Assembly: GCF_035594125.1 (NCBI RefSeq)
Contig: NC_087155.1
Coordinates: forward strand, 3,003,692-3,067,691
Direction: 5' to 3'
DNA length: 64,000 nt
From: Scylla paramamosain
Taxonomy: Eukaryota > Arthropoda > Malacostraca > Decapoda > Portunidae
Shown here: in pieces, positions 1-14,117 of the stretch
How the letters are laid out: each line of letters opens with the position of its first letter
How positions within the stretch are numbered: position 1 is the stretch's first letter
Made by a program: the position numbers and the translations under genes
The notes under the pieces: model-generated
Seen by the model: the letters and a program-made list of their open reading frames with translations, nothing else
What the model was told of the DNA's origin: nothing
Databases searched by the model: none

Positions 1-3000
1 TAAAGCGCATGGAAATTTGTGGGAAAAGGAAACATTACCAAAATATAAAGGCATGGAGAACACTCTATACTGGGAAAAAAAAAAAAAAAAACTTTATTGA
101 AATTGTCTTTTCAGTGTTTTCAGATTCTTACGTACAAAAACTCTAATACACATGCACCCTATCTGGAGAAACAATGTGAGTTTTGAGTGTTTTATTCTTC
201 TTAGGCATCAATACTCTAAATTGCTTGCAAAGTACCTTATATAGGGTAACGAAATTATATTACAATAAACGTGTCATTTGGTTGTTAATGAGCATATTAG
301 GCACGAAAACGAAAAAAAAAAAGTAGAAAACAATCTGTATGAAAAAAATGATCGAAGACGTGTTTTTTTTTTTGTGTGTGTGTGTGTTTTTAGATTTTTT
401 TAAATTTAACAAAACGCTAAAATACATGAAAGACATCCTTCACATAGAAACATAATAGCATTATGAAAAAGATGTATTTTGAGTATCTTTGAGCCTGTAA
501 GGTACCAAAAACGCTTAAAAATGCATGGAAATTACCATCAAGAGAAACGAAACGATATTAACAGAAGAACACCACTTATATGATTAAAAAGAACAATATC
601 TCCAAAAACTTTTATTATGAGGGATTACCACCATGTCAGGCACCAAAACTTCAGAAATGTATACAAGACACCCTATGAGAAGAATGGGAACAACTTTGCT
701 AAAGAAACGTATATGATGGTTATTGAGCTTGTTAGTACCAAAACGCTATATTCCATGGAAAACTTCCTTTATGGGGAAAGAAAATAACATCACGAAAAAG
801 CTTCTGGTCTGAGTGTTTTCCACTCTATGTACCTAAACACTAAAAAAAAAAAAAACAAACAAACAAACTTTACCAAAATCATGTCTCGAGTGTTTTTGAG
901 CTTCTTACGTACAAAAACAGTAAAATGCATAGAAAACAGTCTTTCTGGAGAAAGAGATTAACATTAACAAATATGTTTTATGTGATTTTGAGGTTGTTAG
1001 GTACCAAAACGACAAAATATACGGAAAACACCCTATATGGGTAAACGAGATAATATGACCAGAACCATGCCATTTGGGTGTTTATGTGGGTATTAGGCAT
1101 GAAAACTTCTTTTTTTGAGTTTCATTAAGTACCGAAACGCAAAAATATATGCAAAACACCCTTTACGGAGAAACAGAACAACATTATGTAAAACGAGTAT
1201 TTTGAGTGCCTTTGAGCTAGTTAGGTACCAAACGATGAAAACAAAAAAAAAATGCATGCAAATGCATAAATATATGACAGAAAACGATATTAACAGAAAT
1301 GTATGTTATGAGAATTTTCAGTTTCTAAGGTATCAAAACTCTAAAAAGGCATGAACCGCACTCTATATCGAGAAGGAGAACAAGATTACCAAAAAACGTG
1401 TATTATGAGTGATTACCATAATGGTACTGACCAAAACACCAAATGCATTTAAAGTACCCTTTGAGAAGAATCAAACAAAACTATACTTAAAAAAAACATA
1501 AAATATGAGTTTTTTTTTTTTTTTGTGGCTTTTTACATACCAAAAGATTGGAAGGCAAGCTCTATACGAAAAAAAAAAATGTTATCGAAAATATGTATTT
1601 TGAGTTTTTTTTTTACTTTTTACGTAACAAAACGCTAAAATCCATTGAAAACATGCTAAACTGGAAAACAAAAAAATTACCAAAATCGTGTTTTGAGTTT
1701 TTTGAGCTTCTTACGTAATATAACGCTAAAACACATACAAAATATCTTTTCTGAAGAAAAAAAAAATCCTGTGTCAAAGTGTTTTTTTTCAGGTTGTTAG
1801 GTACTTAAACACCAAGATGTATGTAAAGTTTAAAGAAAAAAAAAAAAACGTTATTAACAGAAACGTATATCATCATATTTTTCTTGTTTGTTAGGTACCG
1901 AAACGGTAAAACACATGGAGAAACAGAACAACATTATCAAAAACATGTATTTTAAGTGATTACCGCAATATTACTGACCAAACGCCAAAATGCATCCGAA
2001 GCACCCTAGAAGAAGAAGGAAAAAAAAAAGTAAATAAAAAAAGATATAACAATGATAAAAGTATGCAATATAAGAGTTTTTGAGCTTCTCAAGTACCAAA
2101 ACGCTAAAGTGCATGGAAAGCATATTTTATGTTAAAATAAAACATGATTACCAAAAACGTGTCTTTTGAGTGCTTTTCATCTTCTTACGTACCAAAAAAA
2201 AAAAAAAAGAAACATGGAAAAACTCTACATTAGAAAACAAAAAAAAAAAAAAAATAATGTAAATCATGTCTTTTTAGTATTTTTAATTTCTTACGTACAA
2301 AAAACGCTAAAACTAATACAAAACATCTTTCTGGAGAAAGAAAATTACATTACCGAAAGCGTGTGTTTTGAGTTCTTTATCTTCTAAAGCATAAAAACGC
2401 CAAAAAAAACACATAAAGAACCCGAGATGGGGTAACAAGACGATGTTACCAGAAAGATGTCATTTGGGTGTTTATGAGCGTAATTGGTGCCAAAAAGCTA
2501 AATACCATGTAAAACACTATATGGGAAAGAAAAATAAATAAATAACATTAACGAAAATTTCTATTTTGATTGTTTTTTAGCTTGTTAGCTACAAAAACGG
2601 CAAAAATGCATGGAAAGTACCCAATTTGGGAAACGAAGCGATATTAACAAAAACGTGTATATTGAATATTTTTCAGCTTCTCAGGTACAAAAAATGGTAA
2701 AACACATGAATAGCATTCTATATGGAGAAGCAGAACGACATTACCAAAAACATGTATTAAGAGTAATTACCACCATGTTAGGAACGAAAATGACAAAATG
2801 CGTGGATAGTACCCAATGCGATTAAGAAAAAAAAACGCGTAACTTCGGTGCTTTTGCGTTTATCAGGTAATAAAACATTTCAAGCAAAGAACTCTATATG
2901 GGAAAAAAAAAAGAAAAAAAAAACAATACCAAAACATGTTTTTTTTTTTTTTACGTACCGAGACTTAAAAAAAAAAAACATGGAAAACACCCTATATTTG

Positions 3001-4245
3001 AAAGCTGAACTTTATCAAAATCGTATCTCTAGATTGTTTTTTGAGCTTCTTACCTACTAAAACGCTCAAAAGCATAGAAATAATCTTTTCTGGAGCAGCA
3101 GAACATTAACAAACACGTGTGTTTTGACTGTTTTTGAGCTTGTTAGTTACCAAAACGCGAAATGAAAAAAAAACACCACGTATTGGGTAACGAGACAATA
3201 TTACCAGAAACGTGTCATTTGGGATTTTATGAACGAATTAGGCATTAAAACGTTAAAACAAAAAAGACATAAAACATCCTATATGTGAAACAAAACAAAA
3301 AAAAACTTTATCGAAAAAAAATGTCTTATGAGTGTTGTTGAGTTTCTTACGTAGAAACAACAGAACATTAATAAATACGTGTTTTTAAGGGTTTTGAGCT
3401 TGTTAGGTAAACAGAATGCCAAAATGCATATAAAGCATCCTATATAAGGTAACGATTCGAAATTACCAGAAACGTGTCATATAAGCCACCAAAACGCTAA
3501 AAAGCACGGAAAACAGCCTATATGGGAAAACTAAACAATATTATCGAAAACGTGTCTGTTGCGGGTTTTTGAGCTTGTTTACCTACCAAAACGCAAACAC
3601 ATGTAACTTGTTAGGTAACAAAGCGCTAGAAATGCATGCAAAGTACCCATTATGGGAGACAAAACAATATTAACAAAAGGGTGTAATATGAGTGTTCTTT
3701 ACTTTTTTGTGTGTCAAAACGTTAAAACACATGAATAACACTTTTATATGGATAAACAGAACAGCATTACAAAAAAAAACGTGTATTATAAGCGATCACC
3801 ACCATCAGATAGTGACTAAACCGACAAAATGCATACAGACCATCCTATAAAAAATAATTAGAACAAATTTCCTGAAAACGAGTAATATGGGATTTTATGG
3901 GCTTTTTACGCTAAAGTATGCAATGAACTTTTATAGAATAAGAAAACAAAATGATCAAAAACACAAAATTACCAAAAATGTGTGTTGTAAATACTTTTCA
4001 GCTTCTCACGTACTGAAACGCAAAAAAAAAAAAAAAACATGGAAAACACACAATATTAAAAAAAATGAAAAACTTGTCTTTTCAATATATTTTTACCTTC
4101 TTTCGTACAAAAGCGCTAATTCGATTACAAAATACCCTATCTCGATAATGAGAACAATATTACCAAAAAAGTGTGTTTTGAGTGTTTTTCAGCTTGTTAG
4201 GTATCAAGACGTCAAAATGCATGCAAAGTCATGATATAACTACAA
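1..4245 (-). repeat. AT-rich ~95-bp satellite, orientation A
   Basis: This is a diverged tandem array of monomers of about 95 bp. Each monomer carries recognisable blocks: an ACCAAAACGC-like block, then TGCATGGAAA, then CACCCTATATGGG, then a run resembling ATTACCAAAAACGTGT, then TTTTTGAGCTTSTTAGGTA. It is the reverse complement of the arrays at 28.2-31.9 and 36.6-41.9 kb, and I call this direction A. Poly-A and poly-T runs of 8-16 bases interrupt many monomers. Short ORFs inside are translations of the repeat and have no gene-like features. No cellular gene is visible here. Confidence 0.85.
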
Positions 4246-7200
4246 ACGAGCTTGCTCGCAGCCACAACGAAAGGGTTGTCTCGGTGCAGCCAGAACGAGA
4301 TTGTTGCCTCAAAGCAGCCACAGCGAGAGTGGTGCCTCGAAAAGGCACAAAGACATTGTTGCCTCGATATAGCCACAACGAGATTCTTGCCTCGATGCAG
4401 CTACAACGAGGTTGTTGCCTCGATGCAGCCACAACGAGGTTGCTGCCTCCATGTACCCACAAAGCGATTGTTCCCTCGATGGAGCCACAACGAAGGGGTT
4501 GGCTCGACGCATCCACAACGAGATTGTTGCCTGGAGGCAGCCACAACGAGGCGGTTGGATCGATACAGCCGCAACGAGACTGTTGCCTCGATGCAGCCAC
4601 AACGAGCTTCCTGTCTCGATGAAGCAACAACGGGATTGTTGCCTAGATGCAGCAACAACGAAGGAGTTGCCTCGATGTAGCCACAAAGAGATTGGCACCT
4701 CGATGCAGCCACAGTCAGATTGTTGTCTCGATGCAACCACAACAAGATTGTTAGCTCGATGGAGCCAAAACGAGGTGGTTGTCTCGATGCAGCCATAACA
4801 AGACTGTTGCCTCGATGCAACCACAACGGGCTTACTGCCCCAATGTAGCCACAACGAGATTATTGCCTCGATGGAGCCACATCGAAAGGGTTGGGTCGAT
4901 GCAGCCACAATGAGATTGTTGCCTCCATGCAGCCACAACGAGCGTGCTGCCTCGATGCAGCCACAACGAGATTGTTGCCTTGATGCAACAACAATAAAGG
5001 AGATGGCTCGATGCAACCGTAACGATGCAGCAATAACAAGAGGGTTGGCTCGATGCAGCCACAATGAAATTGTTGCTTTGATGCATCCACAACTAAGGGG
5101 TCAGTCACAACGAGATAATTGGCTCGATGCAGCCAAAACTAGGGGGTTGGCTCGATGCAGCCACAAGGATATTGGTGCATCGATGCAGCCACAACGAGCT
5201 TGCAGCTTCGATGCAGCAACAACGAGATTGTTGCCTGGATGAAGTCGGAAAGAGATTGTTGCCTCGATGCACCCACAAAAAAAATGGTGACTCGATGCAG
5301 CCACATAGAGATTATTGCATCAATGCAGCCACAACCAGATTGTTGCCTCGATACAACCATAAGGAGGTGGATTTCGCGATGCAGCTACAACGAGATTGTG
5401 GCCTCGATGCAGCCATAATGAAGGAAGTTGGCTCGATGCAGCCACAGCGAGATTGTTGCCTCGCGTCAGCCACACCGAGCTTGCTGCGTCGATGCAGCTA
5501 AAAAGAGTTTATTGCCTCGATCCAGCCACAACGAAGGGGTTGGGTTGATAGAGACACAATATGATTGTTGCTTCGATGCAGCCACAACAAGTGGGTTTTC
5601 TTGATGCACCATAACGAGATTGTTGCCTCAATGCAGCAACAACGAGCTTGCTGCCCCGATGCAACCACAACTAGGGGGTTGGCTCGATGCAGCCAAAACG
5701 AGATTGCTGCTTATATGCAACCACAAGGAGATTGCTACCCCGATTCAGCTTTCTATGCTGCCACAATGAAAGGGTTGGCGCGATGAAGCCACAACGAGAT
5801 TGCTGCCTCGATGCTGCTACAACGAAGTGGTTAGCTCGATCCAGCCACAACGAGATTGTTGCTTTGATGCAGGCACAACAAGGTTGCGGCCACGATGAAG
5901 CCACAACGAAGGGGTTGGCTCGATACATCCACAACGAGCTTGCTGCCTCGATGCAGCCACAATGACATTGCTGCCTCAGTGCTGCCACAATGCAGCTACA
6001 ACAAGTTTGTTGTGTCACAGCACTCACAACGAACGGGATGGCGTGATGTAGCCACAATATTGTTCCCCTGATACAGCCAAAACGAGAAGTTTGGCTCGAT
6101 GCAGCCATGATAAGATTAATGTCTCGATGCAGCCAAACCTCGATAGAGAAACAACGAGATCGTTGCTTCGATGCAGCCACATCGAGGGAGTTGGCTCGAT
6201 GCAATCACAGTGAGATTATTGCCTCGATGTAGCCACATCGAGATTGTAGACTCTATGCAGCCAGAAGTAAGTGGTTGGCGCGACGCAGCCATAAAAAGCT
6301 TCTTGCGTCGATAGAGCCACAAGGAAAAAGTTATTTATTGATGTAGCCACGACGACATTAATGCCTTGATAAAGACACAATAAGATTGGTGCCTCAATGC
6401 AGACATTGCGAGAAGGTTGTCTCGATGTAGTCACAACCGAGGGGGTTGGCTTCATGCAGCCACAACGAGACTTGCCATGGTGCAGCCACAACAAGCTTAC
6501 TGTCTCGATGCAGCCACATCGAGATTATTACCTCGATACAGCCATAAATAGGGATTGGCTTGATGAAGCTACGAAAAGGTTGCTGCTTCAATGGAACCAC
6601 AATGAGCTTTCTGCGAAGATGCAACCGCAAAGAGATTGTTGCCTCGATGCAGCTACAACGAAGGGGTTGGCGCGATGCAGCCACATGAAGGGGGCTTGGC
6701 TCGATGCAGCCACACGACAATATTGCAACCTTAAAGAGCTTGCTACCTCGATGAAGCCACAACAAGATGTTGCCTTAATGGAGGCAAAAGGAAACGGTTG
6801 ACTCGATGCAGCCACAACGAGATTGTTGCATCGATGCAGCCACAACGAGGGGGTTGGCTCAGTGCAGCCACAACGATATTGGTGCCTTGATGGAGCCACA
6901 GAGAGGTTGATGCCTCAATACAGCCACAACGAGGGAATTTGTTCGTTGCAGCCACAAAGAGATTGTTGTCTCGATGGGGCCACAACAAGCTTGTTGCTTC
7001 GATGCTGCCACAATAAGATTTTTGCCTTGATGCAGGCACAAAAAGCTTGCTGCCTCGATGCAACCACAAACAAGATTGTTGTCCCAACAACAACTACAGC
7101 GAGTTTGTTGCGTCGTTGCACTCACATCGAGGGGATTGGCGCGATTTAGCAACAAGATTGTTGCCTCGATACAGCCACAACAAGAAGATTGGATCGATGC

Positions 7201-10200
7201 AGCCACGACGAGGTTAATGACTTGATGTAGCCACAACGAGATTGGTGCCTCGATACAGACACAATGAGATAGTTGCCTCGATGCAGCCACAACGAGGGGG
7301 TTGGCTCGATGAAATCACATCGAGATTGTTGCCTCGTTGTAGTCACAACGTGATTATTGACTCGTTACCGCCACAAGGAGGAAATTGGCTCGATGCAGTC
7401 ACAACGAGATTGTTGCCTCGATGAAGCCACAGCAAGCTTGCTGCCTCGATGCAGCCTCAAAGATCGTTCTCGATCGTTGCATCCAGAACGAAGTTCTTTG
7501 CTTCGATGCAGCCACAACGAGCTTCATGCCTCGATAAAGTCACAACGAAATTGTTGCCACGAAGTAGGTAACCCGAGATTGTTGCCTCGGTGCAGCGATA
7601 ATGAGATTTTTACATCGATGCAGGCACAACAAGAGTGTTGCCTTGATGCAGCCACAACGAGCTTCCTGCCACGGTTCATCCACACCGAAGGGGGTTGGTT
7701 CGATGGAGCCACAAAGACATTGTTGCCTTCATACAGCCACAACAAGCTTGCTGCCTCGAAGCAGCCACAACGAAAGGATGCCTCGATGCATCCACAATGA
7801 GTTTTTTGCTTCGATACAGCCACAACAAGTTTATTGCCTTGATGCAGCCACAACGAGACTGTTGCCTCCACGAACCTGTTTCCTCGATGCAGCCACATGA
7901 CATTGTTACCTATTGCGACATTGTTGTTATTTCAATGCAGACACGACGAGATTATTGCATCAATGAGCCTCAACGAAGAGGTTGGCTCGATGCAGCCATA
8001 AGGAAGGAGTTGGTTCGATGCAGCCACATCGAGATTGTTGCCTCGAAGCAGCCCCAAGGAGCTTGCAGCCTGGATGCAGACAAAAGGAGAATGTTCCATC
8101 AATGCAGCCACAAAGAGCTTGCTGCTTCGATGAAGGCACAACATGATTGTTGCCTCGATGCAGCCACAACAAGGGAGTTGGCTCAATGCAGCCACAACAA
8201 CATTGGTGCCTTGATGTAGATACAACGAAATTCGTGCATCGATGCAGCCACAACGGGATTATTGTCTCGATCCAGTTACAACGAGATTGGTGCCTCGATG
8301 TAGCCACAACGAGATTGTTGCTCCGATGCAGCCAAAACAAGACTGTTGCGTCAATGGAGCCACAACGAATGTGTTAGGTCAATACACCCACAACGAAATT
8401 GTTGCTTTGATGCAGCCACAACGAGCTTGCTGCCTCGATACAGCCACAACGAGATTGTTGCCTCGATGCAGCCACAACCAGCCTGCTGCCTTGATGAAGC
8501 CACAACGATGTTGCCTCGATGCAGCCACAACGAAGGGGTTGGCACAATGTTGCTACAACGAGATTGTTGCCTTGATACAGCCACAATGAGCTTGCTGCCT
8601 CGTTGCAGCCACAAAGTGAATTGCCTCGATGTAGCCACAATGGGAGTGTTGCCTCGTTGCAAGCATAAGGAGCCTGTTTTCTCGGTACAGCTACAACAAG
8701 AGTTTTGCCTCTATGCAGCCACAATGAGATTGTTTCCGGGATGCAGCAAGAACGAGTGGGTTGCCTCATTACAGTAAAAACGAGATTATTGATTCGATAT
8801 AGCCAGAACGAGGTTGTTGCCTTGATGTAGACACAATGGGCTTGCGGTGTCGATGCAGCCTCAACGAGATTAGTGCCTCAGTGCAGTCGCAATAAGATTG
8901 TAGCATCGATGCAACCTCAAAGAAGGGGTTGGCTCGATGTAGCCATACGGAGGGAATTGGCTCGTTCCAGCAACAACTAGATTGTTCCTCCGAAGCAGCA
9001 ACAACGAGCTTGCTGCCCAGATGCAGACAAAAAGGGTGGGGGGATTGGCTCCATGTAGCCACAACGATAATGTTCCCTCAATGCAGCCACAACGAGCTCG
9101 CTGCTTCGATGAAGCCACAAAGAAAGTGTTATAACGATGCTGCCACAAGGAGATAGTTGACTCGAGCCACTACGAGCCACTACGAGGTGGTTCGCTAAAT
9201 TCAGACACAATGACATTGGTGTCTCGATGGATCTACAACGAGCTTGATGCCTCGATGTAGCCACAACAAGACTGATGTCTCGATGTAACCACAACGAGGG
9301 GATTGGCTCGATGCAGCCACAGAGATTGTTGCCTCGATGCAGCTACAACGACCTTTCTGCCTCAATGCAGCCACAACGAAGGGGTCGGATCGATGCAGCC
9401 ACAACGATATTGTTGCCTCGATACAGCTACAACGAGCTGTATAGAGATAATGTATAATGTATAATGTATAATGAGATTTTTGTATCGATGTAGCCACAGC
9501 GAAGAGGTTGCCTCGATGCAGCCACAACGAGAGGGTTAGTTCGATGAAGGCACTACGGGATTGATACCTCGATCCAACCACTTCGAGATTGGTGCCTTTA
9601 TGTTGCCAGATTGTTACCTCGATTGTTACCTCGATGAAGCCACAACAAGATTGTTGCCTTGATGCATCCACAAAGAGGTTGTTACCTTGATGCAGCCAGA
9701 ACGAGTCTATTACCTCTTTGCAGCCATGACGGATGTGTTGGGTCAATGCAGCCACAGCAAGATTCTTACATCAATGCAGCCACAACGATCTTTCTGCCTC
9801 GATGTGGCCAAAATGAGATTGTTGCCTCGATGCTACCACAACGAAGTGGTTGGCTCGATGCATCCATAACGAGAATGTTTCTTCGATGCAGTCACAGGGA
9901 GTTTACTGCCTGGATGAAGCCACAACGAGATTCATGGCTCGATTCAGCCACAACAAAGGTGTTGGCTTGATACAGCCACAATGAGCCTATCGATTTTTGC
10001 CTCGATGCAGTCAGAACGAGGTTGTTACCTCGATACACCCCAATGAGCTTGCTGCCTCAATGCAGCCACAACGAGATTATTTCATTGATGCAGTCACAAC
10101 GAGATTGCTACATCGATGCAGCTACAAACGTGATTGTTGTCTTAATTCAGCTACAAAGAGATTTTTTGCATTAAATGGAGCCACAACGAGATTCTTGCCT

Positions 10201-13030
10201 AGATGCAGCCACAACGAGCTTGCTGTCTCAATGCAGCAACAAACAATGAATGTTTGTCGATACAGCCACAAAGAGATTGTTGCCTTCATGCAGCCACAAC
10301 GAATGGGTTTGCTCAGTGCAGCAACAACGAGATTGTTTCCTCGATGCAACCACAAAGATTTTGTTCTCTCGATTAAACCACAACGAGAAGGTTAGTTCGA
10401 TGAAGAAACAATAAGATTGTTGCCTCAATGCAGTTACAACGACATTATTTCCTAGATGTAGTCACTTCTTGTCTCGTTACAGCCTAACGAGATTCCTGCC
10501 TCGATACAGTCAGAACGAGCTGATTGGATCGATACAGCCACAATAAGGTTGTTCCCTCGATGCAGCCACAACGAGGTTGGCGCTACGATGCAGCCAGAAC
10601 ATGCTTGCTGCATCGATGCAGCCACAACGAGATTGTTGCCTCGATGCAGCCAAAATAAGATTCTTGTTTCGATGCACCCACATCTTGATTTGTACATCGA
10701 TGGAGCCACAACAGGATTGTTACTCTGATGCAGATTGTCTCGATGCAGCCACAACGTGATTGTGTCCTCAATGCACCCACAACGAGCTTCCTTCCTCGAT
10801 GCATCCACAACGAGATTGCTACCTCGATTCAGCAACAACGAGAGGATTATATCGATGCAGTCCGAACGAGTTTGTTGCCTCGATGCAGCCACAACGAAAT
10901 TTTTGCCTTAATACAGCCACAACGAAGGGGTTGGCTTGCTGCATCCATAACGAGATTCTTGCCTCGATGAAGACATAACGAGGCGGTTGGGTCGATAGAG
11001 CCTCAATGAGATTGTTGCCTCGATGGAGCAACAACAAGGTTGTTGACTCGATTCAGCCACAACGAGGTTTTTACTTCGATGCAGTCACAACGAGCTGGTT
11101 GGCTCGATGCAGCCACAACGAGATTGATGCCTCAATTCAAGCACAACGAGATTGTTGCTTCGATTCAGCCACAAAGATATTGTTGACTCGATGCAGCCAC
11201 AAGGAGGGGGTGGGGTTCGCTTGATGCAGCCACAACGAGCTTGCTGTCTCGTTGCAGCCAGAAACAGAGGGTTGGATGTTGTAGCCACAACGAAGTTGTT
11301 TGCTTCGATGCAGTTCCAATGAGCTTGCTGCCTCGATGCAGCCACAACGAGATTGTTGCCTCGATGCAGTTACAACGAGCCTGCTACCTCGATGCAGCCA
11401 CAACGAGATTGTTGCCTCGATTCAGTTACAACGAGCTTGCTGCCTCGCTGCTGCCACAACGAGATTGTTGCCTCGATGCAGCCACAATAAAGGGTTTCGC
11501 TCGATACAGCCACAAAGAGATTGTTGCCTCCATGCTGCCAAGAGGAGGGGGTTGGCTCAATGCAGCCACAAAGAGATTGTTGCTTCGATGCAGCCACAGC
11601 GAGCTTGCTACCTCGATGCAGCCACAACGAGCTTCCTGCCTTGATGTAACCACAACGAAGGGATCGGCTCGATGCAGTCACAAGGAGATTTTTGCTTTGA
11701 TACAGCCACAACGAGCTTGCTGCCTCGATACAGCCACAACGGGACTTTTGTCTCGATGCAGCCACAACGAGACTGTTGCCTTATATGCAAGCACAACGAG
11801 CTTGTTTCCTCTATGCAGCCAAAACAGGATTGTTAACTCGATGCAGCCATAATTAGATTTTTGCCTCGATGCAGCCATAACGAGACTGTTGCCTCGATGC
11901 AACCACAATAGGATTGGTGCCTCTATACAGCCGCAACGAGGTTGTTGTCTCTATGTAGCCATTACGAGATTGTTTCCTCGATGCAACCACAACGAGCGGG
12001 TTATCACGATGCAGCCACGACGAAATTCTTGCCTCGATGCAGTCACAAGGAGCTTCGATGCAGCCACAGCGAGCTTGCTACCTCGATGCAGCCACAACGA
12101 GCTTCCTGCCTTGATGTAACCACAACGAAGGGATCGGCTCGATGCAGTCACAAAGAGATTTTTGCTTTGATACAGCCACAACGAGCTTGCTGCCTCGATA
12201 CAGCCACAACGGGACTTTTGTCTCGATGCAGCCACAACGAGACTGTTGCCTTATATGCAAGCACAACGAGCTTGTTTCCTCTATGCAGCCACAACAGGAT
12301 TGTTAACTCGATGCAGCCATAATTAGATTTTTGCCTCGATTTGCTCGATGCAGCCACGACGAAATTGTTGTCTTGATGCAGTCACAAGGAGCTTCCTGCC
12401 TCGATGCAGCCACAACGAGCTTGCTGCCTGAATTCAGCCACAACGAGAGGGTTGGATCGATGCAGCTAGAACTAGATTGTTTCTTTGATGCAGCCGTAAC
12501 GAGCTTGTTGCCTCGATGCAGCCACAACGATATTGTTGCCTCAATGCAGCCAGAAAGAAGGGGTTGGATCAATGTAGCCTCAACGAAATTGTTGCCTCGA
12601 TGCACCCACAACGAGGTTGTTGCCTTCATGCAGCCACAACGAGGTTATTATCTCGATGCAGTCACAACTAGCTGGTTGGCTCAGTGCAGCCACAACGAGG
12701 TCGTTGCCTTATTGCAGCCACAGAAGATTGTTACCTTGATGCAGCTACAGCGAGATTGTTGCCTCAATACAGCCACAAGGAGGGAGTTGGCTTGATGCAG
12801 CCACAACGAGTTTTTGCCTCGATGTATCCACAACGAGCTTGCTGCCTCGATGCAGCCACAACGAGGGGGTTGGCACTATGCAGCAACAACAAGGTTGTTG
12901 CTTCGATGCAGCAACAACGAGCTTACTGCCTCGATACAGCCACAACGAGATTGTTGCTTCCATGGAGCCATAACGAGATTGTTGCCTCGATGAAACCATA
13001 ACGAACCTTTTTCCACGATGCAGGTATAAC
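4246..13030 (+). repeat. 28-bp minisatellite, array 1 (~8.8 kb)
   Basis: About 310 head-to-tail copies of a 28-bp unit with the near-invariant core TCGATGCAGCCACAACGA and a variable segment of about 10 bases. The variable segment falls into a few classes: GATTGTTGCC, GCTTGCTGCC, an AGGGGTTGGC type and a GATTGGTGCC type. Because 28 is not a multiple of 3, every reading frame reads the same 28-residue period, and the consensus has no stop on either strand. That explains the many overlapping Cys-rich ORFs here. A small 7-bp repeat (ATAATGT, about four copies) sits inside at 9447-9473. The left edge abuts the 95-bp satellite and the right edge abuts virus-like coding sequence. Confidence 0.95.
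11587..12340 (+). repeat. Direct duplication of a 284-bp block inside minisatellite array 1
   Basis: The block at about 11587-11870 recurs at about 12057-12340 (offset 470 bp) with almost no differences, although neighbouring 28-bp units differ from each other at many positions. Shared unusual variants include a CTTGATGTAACC unit, an AAGGGATCGG unit and a TTATATGCAAGC unit. This indicates a recent multi-unit duplication, not slippage of single units. Confidence 0.8.
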
Positions 13031-13727
13031 AGGCCTCGCCTTAGGAACGCGAGCTGATCTTGCCTGGTCCTTCTTTTGTGCCCGCCGCCTCTCATGACAT
13101 CTCCGTCGAACGAAGACGACGCAGTGGTGGTGGATTCACTAAAGAGATCGTTGTAATCGCTTCGTCGTTGCTTCCCGCGCAAGAACTTGCTCAACTGAGG
13201 AGAGTTGGAATAGATTAGACGAACCTCCGGAGAGGAACCCGGCCCCGTAAACGACCCTCTTCGCTCGTCTTATACTCTTGCTTGCTCTTGTATTCATCAT
13301 CATCTTCGTTTTCGTCATCCATAGTATAGTCAGACACACCTCCTCCTACCCTACCAATCATTCTGCCCAAGTTTCTATCGAAAACGTTATTCTCCTCTTC
13401 GAAGGCATCGTAATTGTCTCCGCACTCAAACAGACTACCTAGAGGGACGGCCATAGTGTCCAATGTGTCTAGTGCGTCTCTTCTGAGTTTGCCTGGGTCT
13501 TTGTCGTAATCTTCTTCCTCGGAAGAATAGAGGTAATCCGTAGAGCTTTCATTAGAAGACGAGGAGGATGATTCGGACGAAATGTTCATCATTTCTTCTT
13601 CGTATTCGTCAATTAACATCTCGTAGTCCTTGTCTTGGCAATATCTAATTGCGGCGCGATGACTGCGAATACCGATACTACCTTCAACATCTTCAGACAA
13701 CAGGTTGCCGGAATCGAAACAATTCAA
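13031..13727 (-). pseudogene. Virus-like protein fragment, C-terminal part, acidic and Ser-rich
   Basis: A 170-codon open stretch on the minus strand (13727-13215) encodes a hydrophilic protein with a long Ser run followed by Glu/Asp-rich segments. The reading frame shifts near 13.23 kb. Another frame then continues (13194 to about 13036) with basic residues until the 28-bp minisatellite interrupts it. Base composition is clearly more GC-rich than the flanking satellites, and codon use and residue bias resemble the block after 53 kb. I do not recognise the protein. The best guess, by style and decapod context, is a decayed endogenous large DNA virus gene (nimavirus-like). It is broken at its 3' end by the minisatellite and disrupted upstream by a tandem triplication. 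Confidence 0.5.
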
Positions 13728-14117
13728 GAGGCTCGGCCGCTTGTACCTACGAGCTCTTAGGTTCTTGTGCAGTCTGATGTTGGCTGTTCGTACAATTTTA
13801 CTGGCGGCGCCTTCTCACAATAGTCGGCAAGCTGTTGTCTTCAGACAACAGGTTGCCGGAATCGAAACAACTCAAGAGGCTCGGCCGCTCGTACCTACGA
13901 GCTCTTAGGTTCTTGTACAGTCTGATGTTGGCTGTTCGTACAATTTTACTGGCGGCGCCTTCTCACAATAGTCGGCAAGCTGTTGTCTTCAGACAACAGG
14001 TTGCCGGAATCGAAACAACTCAAGAGGCTCGGCCGCTCGTACCTACGAGCTCTTAGGTTCTTGTACAGTCTGATGTTGGCTGTTCGTACAATTTTACTGG
14101 CGGCGGCCTTCTCACAT
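13691..14117 (-). repeat. 148-bp tandem triplication inside the virus-like gene
   Basis: Three nearly identical 148-bp units begin at 13691, 13839 and 13987 (each starts CTTCAGACAACAGGTTGCCG on the plus strand). The unit is itself coding on the minus strand in the frame of the surrounding gene. Because 148 is one more than a multiple of 3, each added copy shifts the frame, so the duplication itself inactivates the gene. Differences between copies are few (for example ATTC versus ACTC after the start, and GCGCC versus GCGGCC near the end), so the duplication is recent relative to the decay of the rest of the island. Confidence 0.9.

Noticed and set aside
1..4245. Short ORFs with shared SVFELLRYQ-like and KHPIWGN-like phrases
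   Set aside because: The same phrases recur every 31-32 residues because the ~95-bp monomer is close to a multiple of three; they are satellite translations.
4246..13030. Repeats of 28 bp resembling CRISPR repeat length
   Set aside because: There are no unique spacers, units are directly adjacent, and the context is eukaryotic.
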